Source: Murdochiella vaginalis
Lineage (GTDB): Bacteria > Bacillota > Clostridia > Tissierellales > Peptoniphilaceae
Reading direction: 5' to 3'
Length of the DNA: 64,000 nt
NCBI RefSeq assembly: GCF_900119705.1
Contig: NZ_LT632322.1
Coordinates: forward strand, 682,001 to 746,000
The translations under genes were made by a program, and so were the position numbers. The notes under the pieces are model-generated. The model was given only the letters and a program-made list of their open reading frames with translations, did not search any database and was not told where the DNA came from. Every line of letters begins with the position of its first letter. The first letter of the stretch is position 1. This document shows, piece after piece, positions 24,911 to 33,523 of the stretch.

Positions 24911-24974
24911 ATTACTTTGAAAAACAATAAAAAGTAATTTATAAAAATCTAACGCAAACGGGGGAAAATGTCAA
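24911..24974 (-). promoter_or_regulatory. livJ promoter and inverted repeat
   Basis: Minus strand: TTGACA (24974-24969), 17-bp spacer, TAGATT (24951-24946). Just downstream, ATTACTTT/AAAGTAAT arms (24911-24918, 24931-24938; 12-bp gap) form an operator-like repeat around the predicted transcript start. No regulator is identified. Confidence 0.75.
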
Positions 24975-25078
24975 ACAAAACGATTGAAATTTGGTCATTT
25001 GTAAGGGAAAACGTTATGATGGAAAATGCGACGACATTCCATTAATTATGCAAGGAAAATGAAAACGAAAGGAAATAA

Positions 25079-25135
25079 AAAAAGCCCTCGGCGCCACCCG
25101 CTACGCGCAGTAGACGGAAGTGCTTTTCGCCGAGG
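25079..25135 (-). terminator. Terminator of bioY
   Basis: On the minus strand the stem CCTCGGCG / CGCCGAGG (25135-25128, 25093-25086), with a 34-nt loop holding a smaller CTAC/GTAG hairpin, is followed by GCTTTTTTTATTT. Confidence 0.75.
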
Positions 25136-25151
25136 ACGAGAAGGAAAGCGA

Positions 25152-25685
25152 TCAGGCTTCCCTTAACAAGGGTTCCACATGGGGGACCGCTACTTTTCCG
25201 ACCACAAAGGCGATGCCGGCTTTGATCAGATCTCCGGGAATAAAGGGGATGAGCCCGGCTTCCAATATTGCCATCAGGTTCATGTCGGCGCCTTTGAGTA
25301 CGTCGAGGACATAGTACATGTACGGAAGGCCGATGACATAGCAGCTGGCTGCTGTGACGAGCACGGCAACGGCCATGCCGGCGGTTGTTTTGCCGAATGC
25401 GGTGCGATGGGCTATGAGCGAGCCCAAAAATGCGGCCAAGATGAATCCGAACAGAAAGCCGGTCGAGGGGGAAACAAAAATCGCCGAGCCTTTCATGAAC
25501 AGCATCAGCACAAAATGAACCCCCATGGCCAGCGCCGCATCAGCCGGCTGAAGAAGCAAAGCGGCTAAAATGACGAATACGGTTTGCAAGGTGATAGGAA
25601 TGGGACCGATAGGAATTCGTATGAGCGATCCGATGAAGGTTAAGGCTGCCATGACAGCGATGCGGGTAATACGTCTTGCGTTCAT
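25152..25685 (-). CDS. bioY: Biotin transporter BioY (ECF S component)
   Basis: Biotin-binding membrane subunit of an energy-coupling-factor importer. The start is the ATG at 25685 behind AAAGGAGAA, giving 177 residues with about six helices. Family motifs are PIGPIPITLQTVFVILAALLL, SPSTGFLFGFILAAFLGSL and FIPGDLIKAGIAFVVGK. No ECF ATPases are nearby, so it must use a shared module. It stands beside the operon for the biotin-dependent glutaconyl-CoA decarboxylase, a plausible consumer. Confidence 0.94.
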   Translation of the reverse strand: MNARRITRIAVMAALTFIGSLIRIPIGPIPITLQTVFVILAALLLQPADAALAMGVHFVLMLFMKGSAIFVSPSTGFLFGFILAAFLGSLIAHRTAFGKTTAGMAVAVLVTAASCYVIGLPYMYYVLDVLKGADMNLMAILEAGLIPFIPGDLIKAGIAFVVGKVAVPHVEPLLREA

Positions 25686-25775
25686 TATGGTTCTCCTTTG
25701 ATTTTTATGTTTTTCACGTGCCGTTTTTATTTCCGTTGCAATCGGCTTCATCGGTATCCGAAAACGAATTCGATT

Positions 25776-25802
25776 GACAACCAAATATAAAATATGGTTG
25801 AC
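25776..25802 (-). promoter_or_regulatory. Possible BirA operator upstream of bioY
   Basis: Imperfect inverted repeat GTCAACCA / TGGTTGTC (one mismatch) around an AT-rich 11-bp core, about 90 bp before bioY. AACC and GGTT are 13 bp apart; BirA sites usually have TTGT(A/T)AACC, a 14-16 bp gap, then GGTT(A/T)ACAA. The resemblance is partial. Confidence 0.4.
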
Positions 25803-25926
25803 GCGATAAAGACAGTGTAGCATAGGACATAAAAACACCGCAAGGAAAAACAAATCAAAAAGGAATCGCTCGTTCTTCCGGCGCAGAAAATCAAAATTCG
25901 AACAAGCTCGGAATCCCCCTTTTCGG

Positions 25927-25955
25927 TGGACATTATGTGGAATATTCTGTAGAAT
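25927..25955 (+). promoter_or_regulatory. Promoter of the gct-gcd-hgd operon
   Basis: TGGACA (25927-25932), 17-bp spacer, TAGAAT (25950-25955), about 56 bp before gctA. The spacer contains the palindrome GAATATTC (25940-25947), a possible operator. Confidence 0.75.
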
Positions 25956-26011
25956 GACTAGGAAGGCTTGCTACAAGGAAAAACCTTTGCAAAAGGAAGA
26001 AGGAGGAAATC

Positions 26012-27031
26012 ATGACGGACAAAGTGATGTCCATGAAGGACGCCGTTGCCAAGTACGTTGAAGACGGCGATGTCCTGTGCTTCGGCGGTTTCACCACAAA
26101 CCGCAAACCGTATGCCGCTGTTTTCGAGATTCTACGTCAGGGACAAAAAGATCTCGTCGGCTGGTCCAGCCCTGCGGGCGGCGACTGGGATCTTCTCATC
26201 GGCTCCGGACGCGTGAAAGCGTATATCAACTGCTATACGGCGAACTCCGGATTTACCAACGTTTCCCGTCGTTTCCGCGAAGCGATTGAAAAGGGCGAAC
26301 TGTTATTTGAAGATTATTCGCAGGATGTGCTTATGCTGCAGCTGCATGCCGCGGCCCTCGGCTTGCCGTTTCTGCCGACACGCTTCATGGCTGCCAGTGG
26401 CCTGACAAAGTATTGGGGCATGTCCAAAGAGGTGCGCAAGACCCTTGAAAAAGTAGATGATTTAAAGCTCGTGGAGATGGACAATCCGTTCCATCCGGGC
26501 GAAAAATGTGTTGCTGTTCCGGTACCGAAGCTGGATACGGCGATCATTCATGTGCAGAAAGCCAGCCCCGACGGCACCGCGATCATTTATGGCGATGAAT
26601 TCCACGACGTGGATATTGCCATGGCGGCGCGCAAAACCATCGTGACGTGCGAAGAATTGGTCAGCAACGAAGAAATCCGCAAAGATCCCGCTCTTCCCAA
26701 TGTCTTCCAGGGATGCGTCGATGCGGTTGTCCATGCTCCCTACGGTGCATGGCCGGCACAGTGCTACGACTACTACGATGATGATCCGCAGGCGCTTCGC
26801 GAATACGACAGAGCCTCGAAATATCTGGACGACGAGGATGCCAAAGCGAAAATGGCGAAGAAAAACATTCCCTATGATCCCAAGAACAAGCCGGAGACCT
26901 TCAAAGACTACTGCGAAAAGTGGATCTATAGTGTGGAAAATCACGATCAGTTGCTGGACAAGATCGGCGGAAGCCGTTTGGCCAAGCTGAAAGTTGTGCC
27001 GGGTCTCGGTTACTCGACCTACGTGAAATAG
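26012..27031 (+). CDS. gctA: Glutaconate CoA-transferase subunit A
   Basis: With GctB it moves CoA from acetyl- or glutaconyl-CoA to (R)-2-hydroxyglutarate in the hydroxyglutarate pathway. The 339-residue protein shows the class I CoA-transferase alpha fold: DGDVLCFGGFTTNRKPYA near the N-terminus, then a glycine-rich region and HVQKASPDGTAIIYG. AAGGAGGAA precedes the ATG. It is first in an operon of eight pathway genes. The identity rests on this context as well as sequence. Confidence 0.92.
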   Translation: MTDKVMSMKDAVAKYVEDGDVLCFGGFTTNRKPYAAVFEILRQGQKDLVGWSSPAGGDWDLLIGSGRVKAYINCYTANSGFTNVSRRFREAIEKGELLFEDYSQDVLMLQLHAAALGLPFLPTRFMAASGLTKYWGMSKEVRKTLEKVDDLKLVEMDNPFHPGEKCVAVPVPKLDTAIIHVQKASPDGTAIIYGDEFHDVDIAMAARKTIVTCEELVSNEEIRKDPALPNVFQGCVDAVVHAPYGAWPAQCYDYYDDDPQALREYDRASKYLDDEDAKAKMAKKNIPYDPKNKPETFKDYCEKWIYSVENHDQLLDKIGGSRLAKLKVVPGLGYSTYVK

Positions 27032-27047
27032 CAGGAGGGGAATCGAC

Positions 27048-27848
27048 ATGTCAGATTACACAAAATATACCAAACAGGAAATGCAGGCGTATGCCATTGC
27101 CAAATCCATTAAACCGAATATGATCGTTACGATCGGCACGGGGCTGCCGCTGATTGGCGGATCCTTGGCCAAACGCGTGATCCAACCGAGCTGCATGCTC
27201 ATCGTTGAGAGCGGCCTGATGGACTGCGCACCGGTTGAAGTACCAAGAAGCGTCGGCGATTGCCGCTTCATGGCACACTGCGCTGTACAATGGCCGAATG
27301 TGCGATTTGTTGGCTTTGAGACGAATATGTATCTGCACGGCTTCGATAATAACATCGCCTTTATCGGCGGTGCCGAAATCGATCCGTATGGAAACGTCAA
27401 CTCGACTTCGATCGGCGACTACAATCACCCCAAGACACGCTTCACGGGTTCGGGCGGAGCAAACGGCATTGCAACGTATCAGAATACGGTACTGATGATG
27501 CAACATCAAAAACGCCGTTTCACCGAGAAGATTGACTACGTCACGAGCCCCGGATGGGTTACCGGACCGGGATCCCGTGCGGCAGCTGGCCTTCCCGAAG
27601 ACCGCGGCCCGCAAATGGTCGTTACCGATTTGGGCATCATGAAATTTGACGAGAAGACTAAGAGAATGTATCTGGCGTATTACTATCCGTACTCGACGCC
27701 GGAAGAAATTCAGGAAAACACCGGCTTTGAAATCGATCTGAGCCGTGCGCAGCTGATGGAAGGACCGAGCCCTGAAATCATCCGCATCATCCGCGAAGAA
27801 ATTGATCCGGGTCAGGTCTTTATCAAAGTACCGAAGGAAACGAAGTAG
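27048..27848 (+). CDS. gctB: Glutaconate CoA-transferase subunit B
   Basis: Catalytic subunit of the CoA-transferase, 266 residues. The catalytic glutamate that forms the CoA-thioester is at residue 54 in LIVESGLMD, the same position as the catalytic Glu54 known from the Acidaminococcus fermentans beta subunit. Also visible are GTGLPLIGGSLA and IGGAEIDPYGNVNSTSIGD. It follows gctA by 16 bp behind CAGGAGGGG. Confidence 0.94.
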   Translation: MSDYTKYTKQEMQAYAIAKSIKPNMIVTIGTGLPLIGGSLAKRVIQPSCMLIVESGLMDCAPVEVPRSVGDCRFMAHCAVQWPNVRFVGFETNMYLHGFDNNIAFIGGAEIDPYGNVNSTSIGDYNHPKTRFTGSGGANGIATYQNTVLMMQHQKRRFTEKIDYVTSPGWVTGPGSRAAAGLPEDRGPQMVVTDLGIMKFDEKTKRMYLAYYYPYSTPEEIQENTGFEIDLSRAQLMEGPSPEIIRIIREEIDPGQVFIKVPKETK

Positions 27849-27895
27849 TCGTAGGTTCCGTGTACACAACTTCAAAAAATGAAAGTGGAGGAGTA

Positions 27896-29656
27896 ATGAG
27901 CGATTACATGTATTCCATGCCCGGATACTTTCAGACGATGCCAACGGTCGGAAGACCGTTAAGCCGTCCGAATCCGGAAAATGAAAAAGAATTGAAAGAT
28001 ATTGAGGCGGATATTGCCCGTCGTGTGAAGGAAGCTGCCGATGCCGGAAAATCGGATGAAGGCATTCATCAATCAGGCCAGATGACGGCATGGGAGCGCA
28101 TTCTGACATTGGTCGATGACGGTATGTTCCTGCCGCTGAACAGCCTCTATAATCCCATGAACAACAAAAACGGATCCACCGGCATCATCAAGGGACTGGG
28201 CAGAATTGCCGGCCGTTGGACGGTGATCGTGGCTTCCGACAACAAGAAATTAGCAGGCGCCTGGGTTCCGGGACAGTCCGAAAACCTCATCCGCGCATCC
28301 GATACGGCAAAGATGCTGCACATTCCACTGGTCTATGTGCTTAACTGCTCCGGGGTCAAGCTCGACGAGCAGGAATTGGTCTATGCCAACCGTCGTGGCG
28401 GCGGCGCACCGTTCTACCGTAACTCCGAATTGAACCAGCTTGGCGTTCCCGTCATCGTCGGCATCTTTGGTACGAACCCTGCCGGCGGTGGCTATCATTC
28501 CATCAGCCCGACGATCCTGATTGCACATCAGGATGCCAACATGGCAGTCGGCGGCGCCGGCATTTTGGGTGGCATGAACCCGAAGGGCTACATGGACCAA
28601 GAAAGCGCCGAGCAGCTGATTGAAGCGACCAAGCGCGACACCTCTACGCCTCCGGGAAGAGTAGCCGTTCATTATAACGAAACGGGATTCTTCCGCGAAG
28701 TCTATGCCGATGAGCAAGGCGTTTTGGCGGGCATCCGCAAGTATGTGGGATTCTTGCCGTGCTATGATCCCCAATTCTTCCGCGTGGACGATCCGAAGGA
28801 ACCGCTATACTCCTCGGAAGATCTCTATTCCATCGTTCCGCTGAACAAGAAAAAACAGTACAAACCGGAAGACGTTCTGGGACGTTTGTTCGACGGTTCT
28901 GAATTCATGGAATACAAAAAAGGTTACGGTCCGGAAATCATCTGCGGTCTGGCTAAAGTCAACGGCTTACTGGTTGGCGTGGTAACCAATAATCAGGGTC
29001 TGTTGATGAACTATCCGGAATACAAAGAAGGATCCGTCGGTATCGGTGGAAAGCTCTATCGTCAGGGTCTGATCAAGATGAATGAATTCGTGACGCTATG
29101 TGCACGTGACCGTGTGCCTCTGGTTTGGATTCAGGACACGACCGGCATTGACGTCGGTGATCCGGCGGAGCGCGCGGAGCTGCTTGGCTTAGGTCAGTCG
29201 CTTATTTACTCCATCCAAGATACGCATATGGCTTCGTTGGAGATTACCCTGCGCAAGGGTACCGCTGCAGCCCATTATGTTATGGGTGGCCCGCAGGGAC
29301 ATACGTCCAACGTGTTCTCGCTGGGTACCGCCGCAACCGAAATGAACGTTATGACGGGTGAAACCGCCGCCGCGGCGATGTACAGCCGTCGCTTGGTAAA
29401 GGAACAAAAAGCGGGGAACTCGCTGGATCCGACGATCGAAAAGATGAACGCGTTGATCAATGACTACACCGAAAAGTCGACGCCGCAGTATTGCGCGAAG
29501 CTCGGTCTGGTGGACGAAGTGGTCAACATGGTTCATCTGCGCTCGTACATCCAAGCGTTTACGGAAAGCTATTATCAGAATCCGCAATCGATCGCTCCGG
29601 TGCATCAGATGATGACACCGCGCATCATTCGCGATTTTGACGCACTGCAAAAATAA
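27896..29656 (+). CDS. gcdA: Glutaconyl-CoA decarboxylase alpha subunit (carboxyltransferase)
   Basis: Transfers the carboxyl group of glutaconyl-CoA to biotin on GcdC, yielding crotonyl-CoA. The start is the ATG at 27896 behind GGAGG rather than the upstream frame, giving 586 residues, close to the known family size. Two crotonase-like halves are visible, with NNKNGSTGIIKGLGRIAGRW early, YANRRGGGAPFYRNSEL in the middle, and LVWIQDTTGIDVGDPAERAE in the second half. It acts on the cytoplasmic face together with GcdB and GcdC. Confidence 0.95.
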   Translation: MSDYMYSMPGYFQTMPTVGRPLSRPNPENEKELKDIEADIARRVKEAADAGKSDEGIHQSGQMTAWERILTLVDDGMFLPLNSLYNPMNNKNGSTGIIKGLGRIAGRWTVIVASDNKKLAGAWVPGQSENLIRASDTAKMLHIPLVYVLNCSGVKLDEQELVYANRRGGGAPFYRNSELNQLGVPVIVGIFGTNPAGGGYHSISPTILIAHQDANMAVGGAGILGGMNPKGYMDQESAEQLIEATKRDTSTPPGRVAVHYNETGFFREVYADEQGVLAGIRKYVGFLPCYDPQFFRVDDPKEPLYSSEDLYSIVPLNKKKQYKPEDVLGRLFDGSEFMEYKKGYGPEIICGLAKVNGLLVGVVTNNQGLLMNYPEYKEGSVGIGGKLYRQGLIKMNEFVTLCARDRVPLVWIQDTTGIDVGDPAERAELLGLGQSLIYSIQDTHMASLEITLRKGTAAAHYVMGGPQGHTSNVFSLGTAATEMNVMTGETAAAAMYSRRLVKEQKAGNSLDPTIEKMNALINDYTEKSTPQYCAKLGLVDEVVNMVHLRSYIQAFTESYYQNPQSIAPVHQMMTPRIIRDFDALQK

Positions 29657-29666
29657 AGGAAGCACT

Positions 29667-29695
29667 CGTTATGCCGGATCGGTTCCGGCATAACG
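29667..29695 (+). other. Perfect 11-bp hairpin between gcdA and hgdA
   Basis: CGTTATGCCGG / CCGGCATAACG with a 7-nt loop and no T run. It lies in the 68-bp gap before hgdA. Likely roles are mRNA protection or a processing point, not termination. Confidence 0.6.
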
Positions 29696-29724
29696 ACATT
29701 TCCAATGGAGGAAAGGAGATTACA

Positions 29725-31029
29725 GTGACGGATAATGAAAAAACGGTACAAGATACGGCCGTAACGGAAGCACCGAAGACGGAAGGTGCCCCGGCAGCTC
29801 CGAAAAAGAAAAAAGAGGTGTTGCCCGGAGTAAAAATGTTACAGGACATCGTGACGGATGTTTATCAGGCGGCGTGGGACGCGAAAAAAGCGGGCCGTCC
29901 GGTAGGCTGGTCCTCCTCGAAGTTCCCGTGCGAATTGGCCGAGGTTTTTGATCTCGCTGTTGTGTATCCTGAAAACCAGGCGGCCGGTATTGCTGCTCGT
30001 CATGATGGGGAACGCATGTGCCAAGAAGCGGAAAACATGGGCTTTGATAATGATATCTGCGGTTATGCACGTATCAGCTTGGCATATTCCGCCGGCATTG
30101 AGACGACGAATGAGAGTCGCCGTGTGCCGGAGCCGGATTTCGTGCTCTGCTGCAACAACATCTGCAACTGCATGACGAAATGGTATGAGAATATTGCGCG
30201 TATGCACAATATTCCGCTGATCATGATCGATATTCCATACCGTAACGAAGTCGGTGTTTCCCAGGACAATATTGATTACATCAAAGCGCAGTTCCAGGAT
30301 GCGATTAAACAGTTGGAGAAAATCTCGGGCAAGAAATTTGATGAGAAGAAGTTTGAAGAAGTCTGTGCCAATGCCAACCGCACCTCCAAGGCTTGGCTGA
30401 AAGTCTGCGATTTCCAGAAATATGTGCCTTCGCCGATGTCCGGATTCGATCTGTTCAACCACATGGCGGATATCGTCACCGCGCGTGCCAAGAAGGCTAC
30501 TGCGGAAGCGTTTAATCAATTGGCAGTCGATCTGGAACGCTATCGTCAGGAAGGAAAGTCCACGGCACCGTTTGAAGAACAATATCGTATTCTCTTTGAA
30601 GGTATTCCGTGCTGGCCTGCTCTTCGCGATCTCTTTAAGCCGTTAAAGAAAGACGGCCTGAATGTCACAGCCGTTGTGTATGCGCCGGCGTTCGGCTTTG
30701 TCTATGACGACTTGGACAGCATGTGTGCAGCGTATTGCAAGGCGCCGAACAGCGTTTGCTTGGAAGAAGGCGTGGAGTGGCGCGCCAAACTCTGCCGTGA
30801 CAACAAGGTGGATGGTGCCCTCGTGCACTACAACCGCAGCTGCAAGCCGTGGTCGGGCTATATGCCGGAAATGCAGCGTCGTTGGACGGAACAGCTGGGC
30901 ATTCCCTGCGTCGCATTTGATGGTGACCAGGCGGATCCGCGTAACTTCAATGCTGCCCAATATGAAACCCGCGTACAGGGCTTGGTGGAAGCCATGGCTG
31001 ATCGTCGTGCGAAGATGAAGGAGAACTAA
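29725..31029 (+). CDS. hgdA: (R)-2-hydroxyglutaryl-CoA dehydratase alpha subunit
   Basis: With HgdB it removes water from (R)-2-hydroxyglutaryl-CoA to give (E)-glutaconyl-CoA by radical chemistry on a [4Fe-4S] cluster. The best start is the GTG at 29725, six bases behind AAAGGAG, giving 434 residues with a Lys/Ala/Pro-rich leader. Family motifs include GWSSSKFPCELAEVF, YPENQAAGIAARHDGE, DICGYARISLAYSAG and the Cys-bearing CCNNICNCMTKW. The hgdB gene starts two bases later. Confidence 0.95.
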   Translation: MTDNEKTVQDTAVTEAPKTEGAPAAPKKKKEVLPGVKMLQDIVTDVYQAAWDAKKAGRPVGWSSSKFPCELAEVFDLAVVYPENQAAGIAARHDGERMCQEAENMGFDNDICGYARISLAYSAGIETTNESRRVPEPDFVLCCNNICNCMTKWYENIARMHNIPLIMIDIPYRNEVGVSQDNIDYIKAQFQDAIKQLEKISGKKFDEKKFEEVCANANRTSKAWLKVCDFQKYVPSPMSGFDLFNHMADIVTARAKKATAEAFNQLAVDLERYRQEGKSTAPFEEQYRILFEGIPCWPALRDLFKPLKKDGLNVTAVVYAPAFGFVYDDLDSMCAAYCKAPNSVCLEEGVEWRAKLCRDNKVDGALVHYNRSCKPWSGYMPEMQRRWTEQLGIPCVAFDGDQADPRNFNAAQYETRVQGLVEAMADRRAKMKEN

Positions 31030-31030
31030 G

Positions 31031-32188
31031 ATGAGCATGCAACAACATTTTGAAGCGTTTGCTAAGGCCGCCAATCATCCCGACGAGCAACTGAAGGCTT
31101 ATAAAGCCCAAGGAAAAAAAGTGATCGGCGTAATGCCGTATTATGCACCGGAAGAACTGGTTTTCGCGGCTGGCATGGTCCCGATGGGCATGTGGGGAAC
31201 CAACACGAAAAATATCAAAGAAGCTAAAGAATATTGCGCTTCCTTCTATTGCTCTCTTGCGCAATTGGATTTGGAAATGCTTTTGGACGGCACGCTGGAT
31301 GATCTGGACGGCGTAATCATGACGACACTCTGTGATACCCTACGTCCGATGAGCCAGAACATTCGTGTTTCGATGGCGAAGCTTGGCAAGATGCCGACGA
31401 TCTTCATGGCGCACCCGCAAAATCGTCGTCCCGAATACGGCATTCAATACACGATGTCCCAGTATCGCAACGTGAAAGAGAAGCTGGAAGCAATTGCCGG
31501 CACAGAAATCACCGATGAAGCGCTCATGAACGCGATCAAGGTCTATAACCAAAGTCGTGCCGAGCGTCGCCGTTTTGTGAAATTGGCAGGGGAACATCCC
31601 GAAGCCGTTTCGGCGGTGAATCGCAGCGCCGTATTGAAAGCATCCTATTTCATGCTGAAGGATGAATATACTAAAGCCTTAAAAGCTTTGAACGATGAAT
31701 TGGAAGCTCTGCCGAAGTCCGAATGGAAGGGTGTACGCATTGTCACTTCCGGCATCATCTGTGACAACCCCGATTTGCTGCAGATTTTGGACGACAATAA
31801 CATCGCAATTGCGATGGACGATGTGGCGCATGAAAGCCGCAGCTTCCGTACGGATGCTCCGGAAGAGGGAGACCCGATGCGCGCTCTGGCACAGCAGTTT
31901 GCGGATCTGGATTATTCAGTTTTGCTTTACGATGAGGCTTCGGCGGAAAATCGCCGCGCCGAGCATGTCGCCGAGTTGGTTCGCGAGTCTCATGCGCATG
32001 GCGTTGTGGTCTTTATGCAGAACTTCTGCGACCCGGAAGAAATGGAATATCCGTCACTGCGTCAGGAATTGGATAAACAGAATATTCGTCATATTCGTCT
32101 GGGCATTGATCATCAGATGCGTGACTTCGGTCAGGCAAAGACTGCATTACAGGCCTTTGCTGACGTAATTGCAGACGAAATGGCGTAA
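31031..32188 (+). CDS. hgdB: (R)-2-hydroxyglutaryl-CoA dehydratase beta subunit
   Basis: Second subunit of the dehydratase, 385 residues, HGD-D family. Motifs include GVMPYYAPEELVFAAGMVP, YCASFYCSLAQLDLEM and a C-terminal FMQNFCDPEEMEYP with a likely cluster-ligand Cys. The start codon lies two bases after hgdA, with AAGGAG inside the end of hgdA, so the subunits are made together. Confidence 0.95.
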   Translation: MSMQQHFEAFAKAANHPDEQLKAYKAQGKKVIGVMPYYAPEELVFAAGMVPMGMWGTNTKNIKEAKEYCASFYCSLAQLDLEMLLDGTLDDLDGVIMTTLCDTLRPMSQNIRVSMAKLGKMPTIFMAHPQNRRPEYGIQYTMSQYRNVKEKLEAIAGTEITDEALMNAIKVYNQSRAERRRFVKLAGEHPEAVSAVNRSAVLKASYFMLKDEYTKALKALNDELEALPKSEWKGVRIVTSGIICDNPDLLQILDDNNIAIAMDDVAHESRSFRTDAPEEGDPMRALAQQFADLDYSVLLYDEASAENRRAEHVAELVRESHAHGVVVFMQNFCDPEEMEYPSLRQELDKQNIRHIRLGIDHQMRDFGQAKTALQAFADVIADEMA

Positions 32189-32229
32189 ACTTCGCTTTAG
32201 GGACAGGCAAGAAACAGTAAGGAGATATC

Positions 32230-33009
32230 GTGACCTATACAATGGGAATCGACATCGGTTCTTCGGCCTGCAAAGCCGTTATCTTAAAGGATGCTGACGA
32301 AATTGTTGGCACCTTTAAGGTGGCGGTAGGCACAGGCACGTCGGGACCGGATCGCGCATTTGAAGGCGTTTTGGACGCTGCAAATCTTTCGGCGGATCAG
32401 CTCGATTACATCTTAGCAACCGGCTATGGCCGCAACACGTTTGCGCGCGCCGACGCGCAGATGAGTGAGCTGAGTTGTCATGCCAAGGGAGCATACTATC
32501 TGTTTCCGGACGTGCGCACAGTCATTGATATCGGCGGCCAAGACGTCAAGGTGATTCAAATTGACAATGGCGCCATGGTGAATTTTCAAATGAATGACAA
32601 GTGTGCTGCCGGCACCGGGCGATTTTTGGATGTCATGGCCGGGATCTTGGAGGTTGACGTGTCGGATTTGGCGGGCTTAGCGGCAAAATCCACAAAACGC
32701 ATTGCCATCAGTTCCACCTGTACGGTTTTTGCCGAATCTGAGGTGATCAGTCAGCTGGCAACCGGCGAGAAGAAAGAAGATATCGTAAACGGCATTCACT
32801 ATGCGATCACCGCCCGTGTTGTCGGGCTGGCGCGTCGTGTCGGAATTCGTGATCGCGTCGTCATGACCGGCGGCGTGGCACAGAACGAGGGGGTGGTCAA
32901 GGCTCTGCAGGATCAGCTGGAGCATGAGGTATTCACGTCTCCGTTGTCCCAATACGTGGGTGCGTTGGGCGCCGCGCTTTACGCGCATTCAAAAGCAAAG
33001 AGAAAATAG
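32230..33009 (+). CDS. hgdC: 2-hydroxyglutaryl-CoA dehydratase activator (archerase)
   Basis: ATP-driven one-electron donor that activates HgdAB. The GTG start follows TAAGGAG. The 259-residue protein has the ASKHA nucleotide fold (GIDIGSSACKAVIL, DIGGQDVKVI, MTGGVAQNEGVV). The two cysteines expected to hold the dimer-bridging [4Fe-4S] cluster are Cys125 (NDKCAAGTGRF) and Cys164 (STCTVFAESEV), within two positions of the known A. fermentans residues. Confidence 0.96.
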   Translation: MTYTMGIDIGSSACKAVILKDADEIVGTFKVAVGTGTSGPDRAFEGVLDAANLSADQLDYILATGYGRNTFARADAQMSELSCHAKGAYYLFPDVRTVIDIGGQDVKVIQIDNGAMVNFQMNDKCAAGTGRFLDVMAGILEVDVSDLAGLAAKSTKRIAISSTCTVFAESEVISQLATGEKKEDIVNGIHYAITARVVGLARRVGIRDRVVMTGGVAQNEGVVKALQDQLEHEVFTSPLSQYVGALGAALYAHSKAKRK

Positions 33010-33072
33010 TTGCTGGACGATTTTTGCTTTTTGTTGGATAATGCCTTATAGGTACTATGGAAGGAGAAATTT

Positions 33073-33507
33073 ATGCAGAAAACATATCATGTCACCGTTG
33101 AGGGAAAGACCTACGAAGTGACGCTGGAAGAAGTTGGTGCCGCCGGAAGCCCGGTTTATCGTGCTCCGCAGGCATTTGCCCCCGTTGCTCCCGTAGCACC
33201 CGCTGCTCCGGTTGCTCCGGCACCGGCCGCCGCTCCGGCACCGGCCGCAGAAGCCAAACCGGCTGCGGAAAAGAAACCGCATGTCGCTGGCGATGGTGAA
33301 GATCAGGAAGCTCCGTTGCAGGGCAACATTTGGAAGATCGTTGCCAACGAAGGCGATGAAGTTGCCGCCGGCGATACCGTAATTATTCTCGAAGCGATGA
33401 AGATGGAAAATGAAATTGTTGCGCCGCGTGACGGTGTAATCGGCACCATTTATGTCACTGAGGGACAAACGGTTGACACCGGTGAGGCACTCTACTCGTT
33501 GAAGTAA
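33073..33507 (+). CDS. gcdC: Glutaconyl-CoA decarboxylase biotin carrier subunit
   Basis: Mobile biotin carrier between GcdA and the GcdB pump. The 144-residue protein has a short N-terminal domain, an Ala/Pro linker (about residues 31-68, with [17 protein letters not shown]), and a biotinyl domain with EAMKMENE, where Lys110 is the biotin site. The linker is typical of gamma subunits. AAGGAG precedes the ATG. Confidence 0.95.
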   Translation: MQKTYHVTVEGKTYEVTLEEVGAAGSPVYRAPQAFAPVAPVAPAAPVAPAPAAAPAPAAEAKPAAEKKPHVAGDGEDQEAPLQGNIWKIVANEGDEVAAGDTVIILEAMKMENEIVAPRDGVIGTIYVTEGQTVDTGEALYSLK

Positions 33508-33523
33508 AGTAAGGAGATCACCT

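Noticed and set aside
26699-27052. Overlapping frames at the gctA-gctB junction as a possible extra gene
   Set aside because: gctA and gctB are contiguous with normal starts; the other frames have no support.
27051-28109. Minus-strand ORF of 352 residues opposite gctB/gcdA
   Set aside because: It crosses two well-supported genes and has no start signal or domain.
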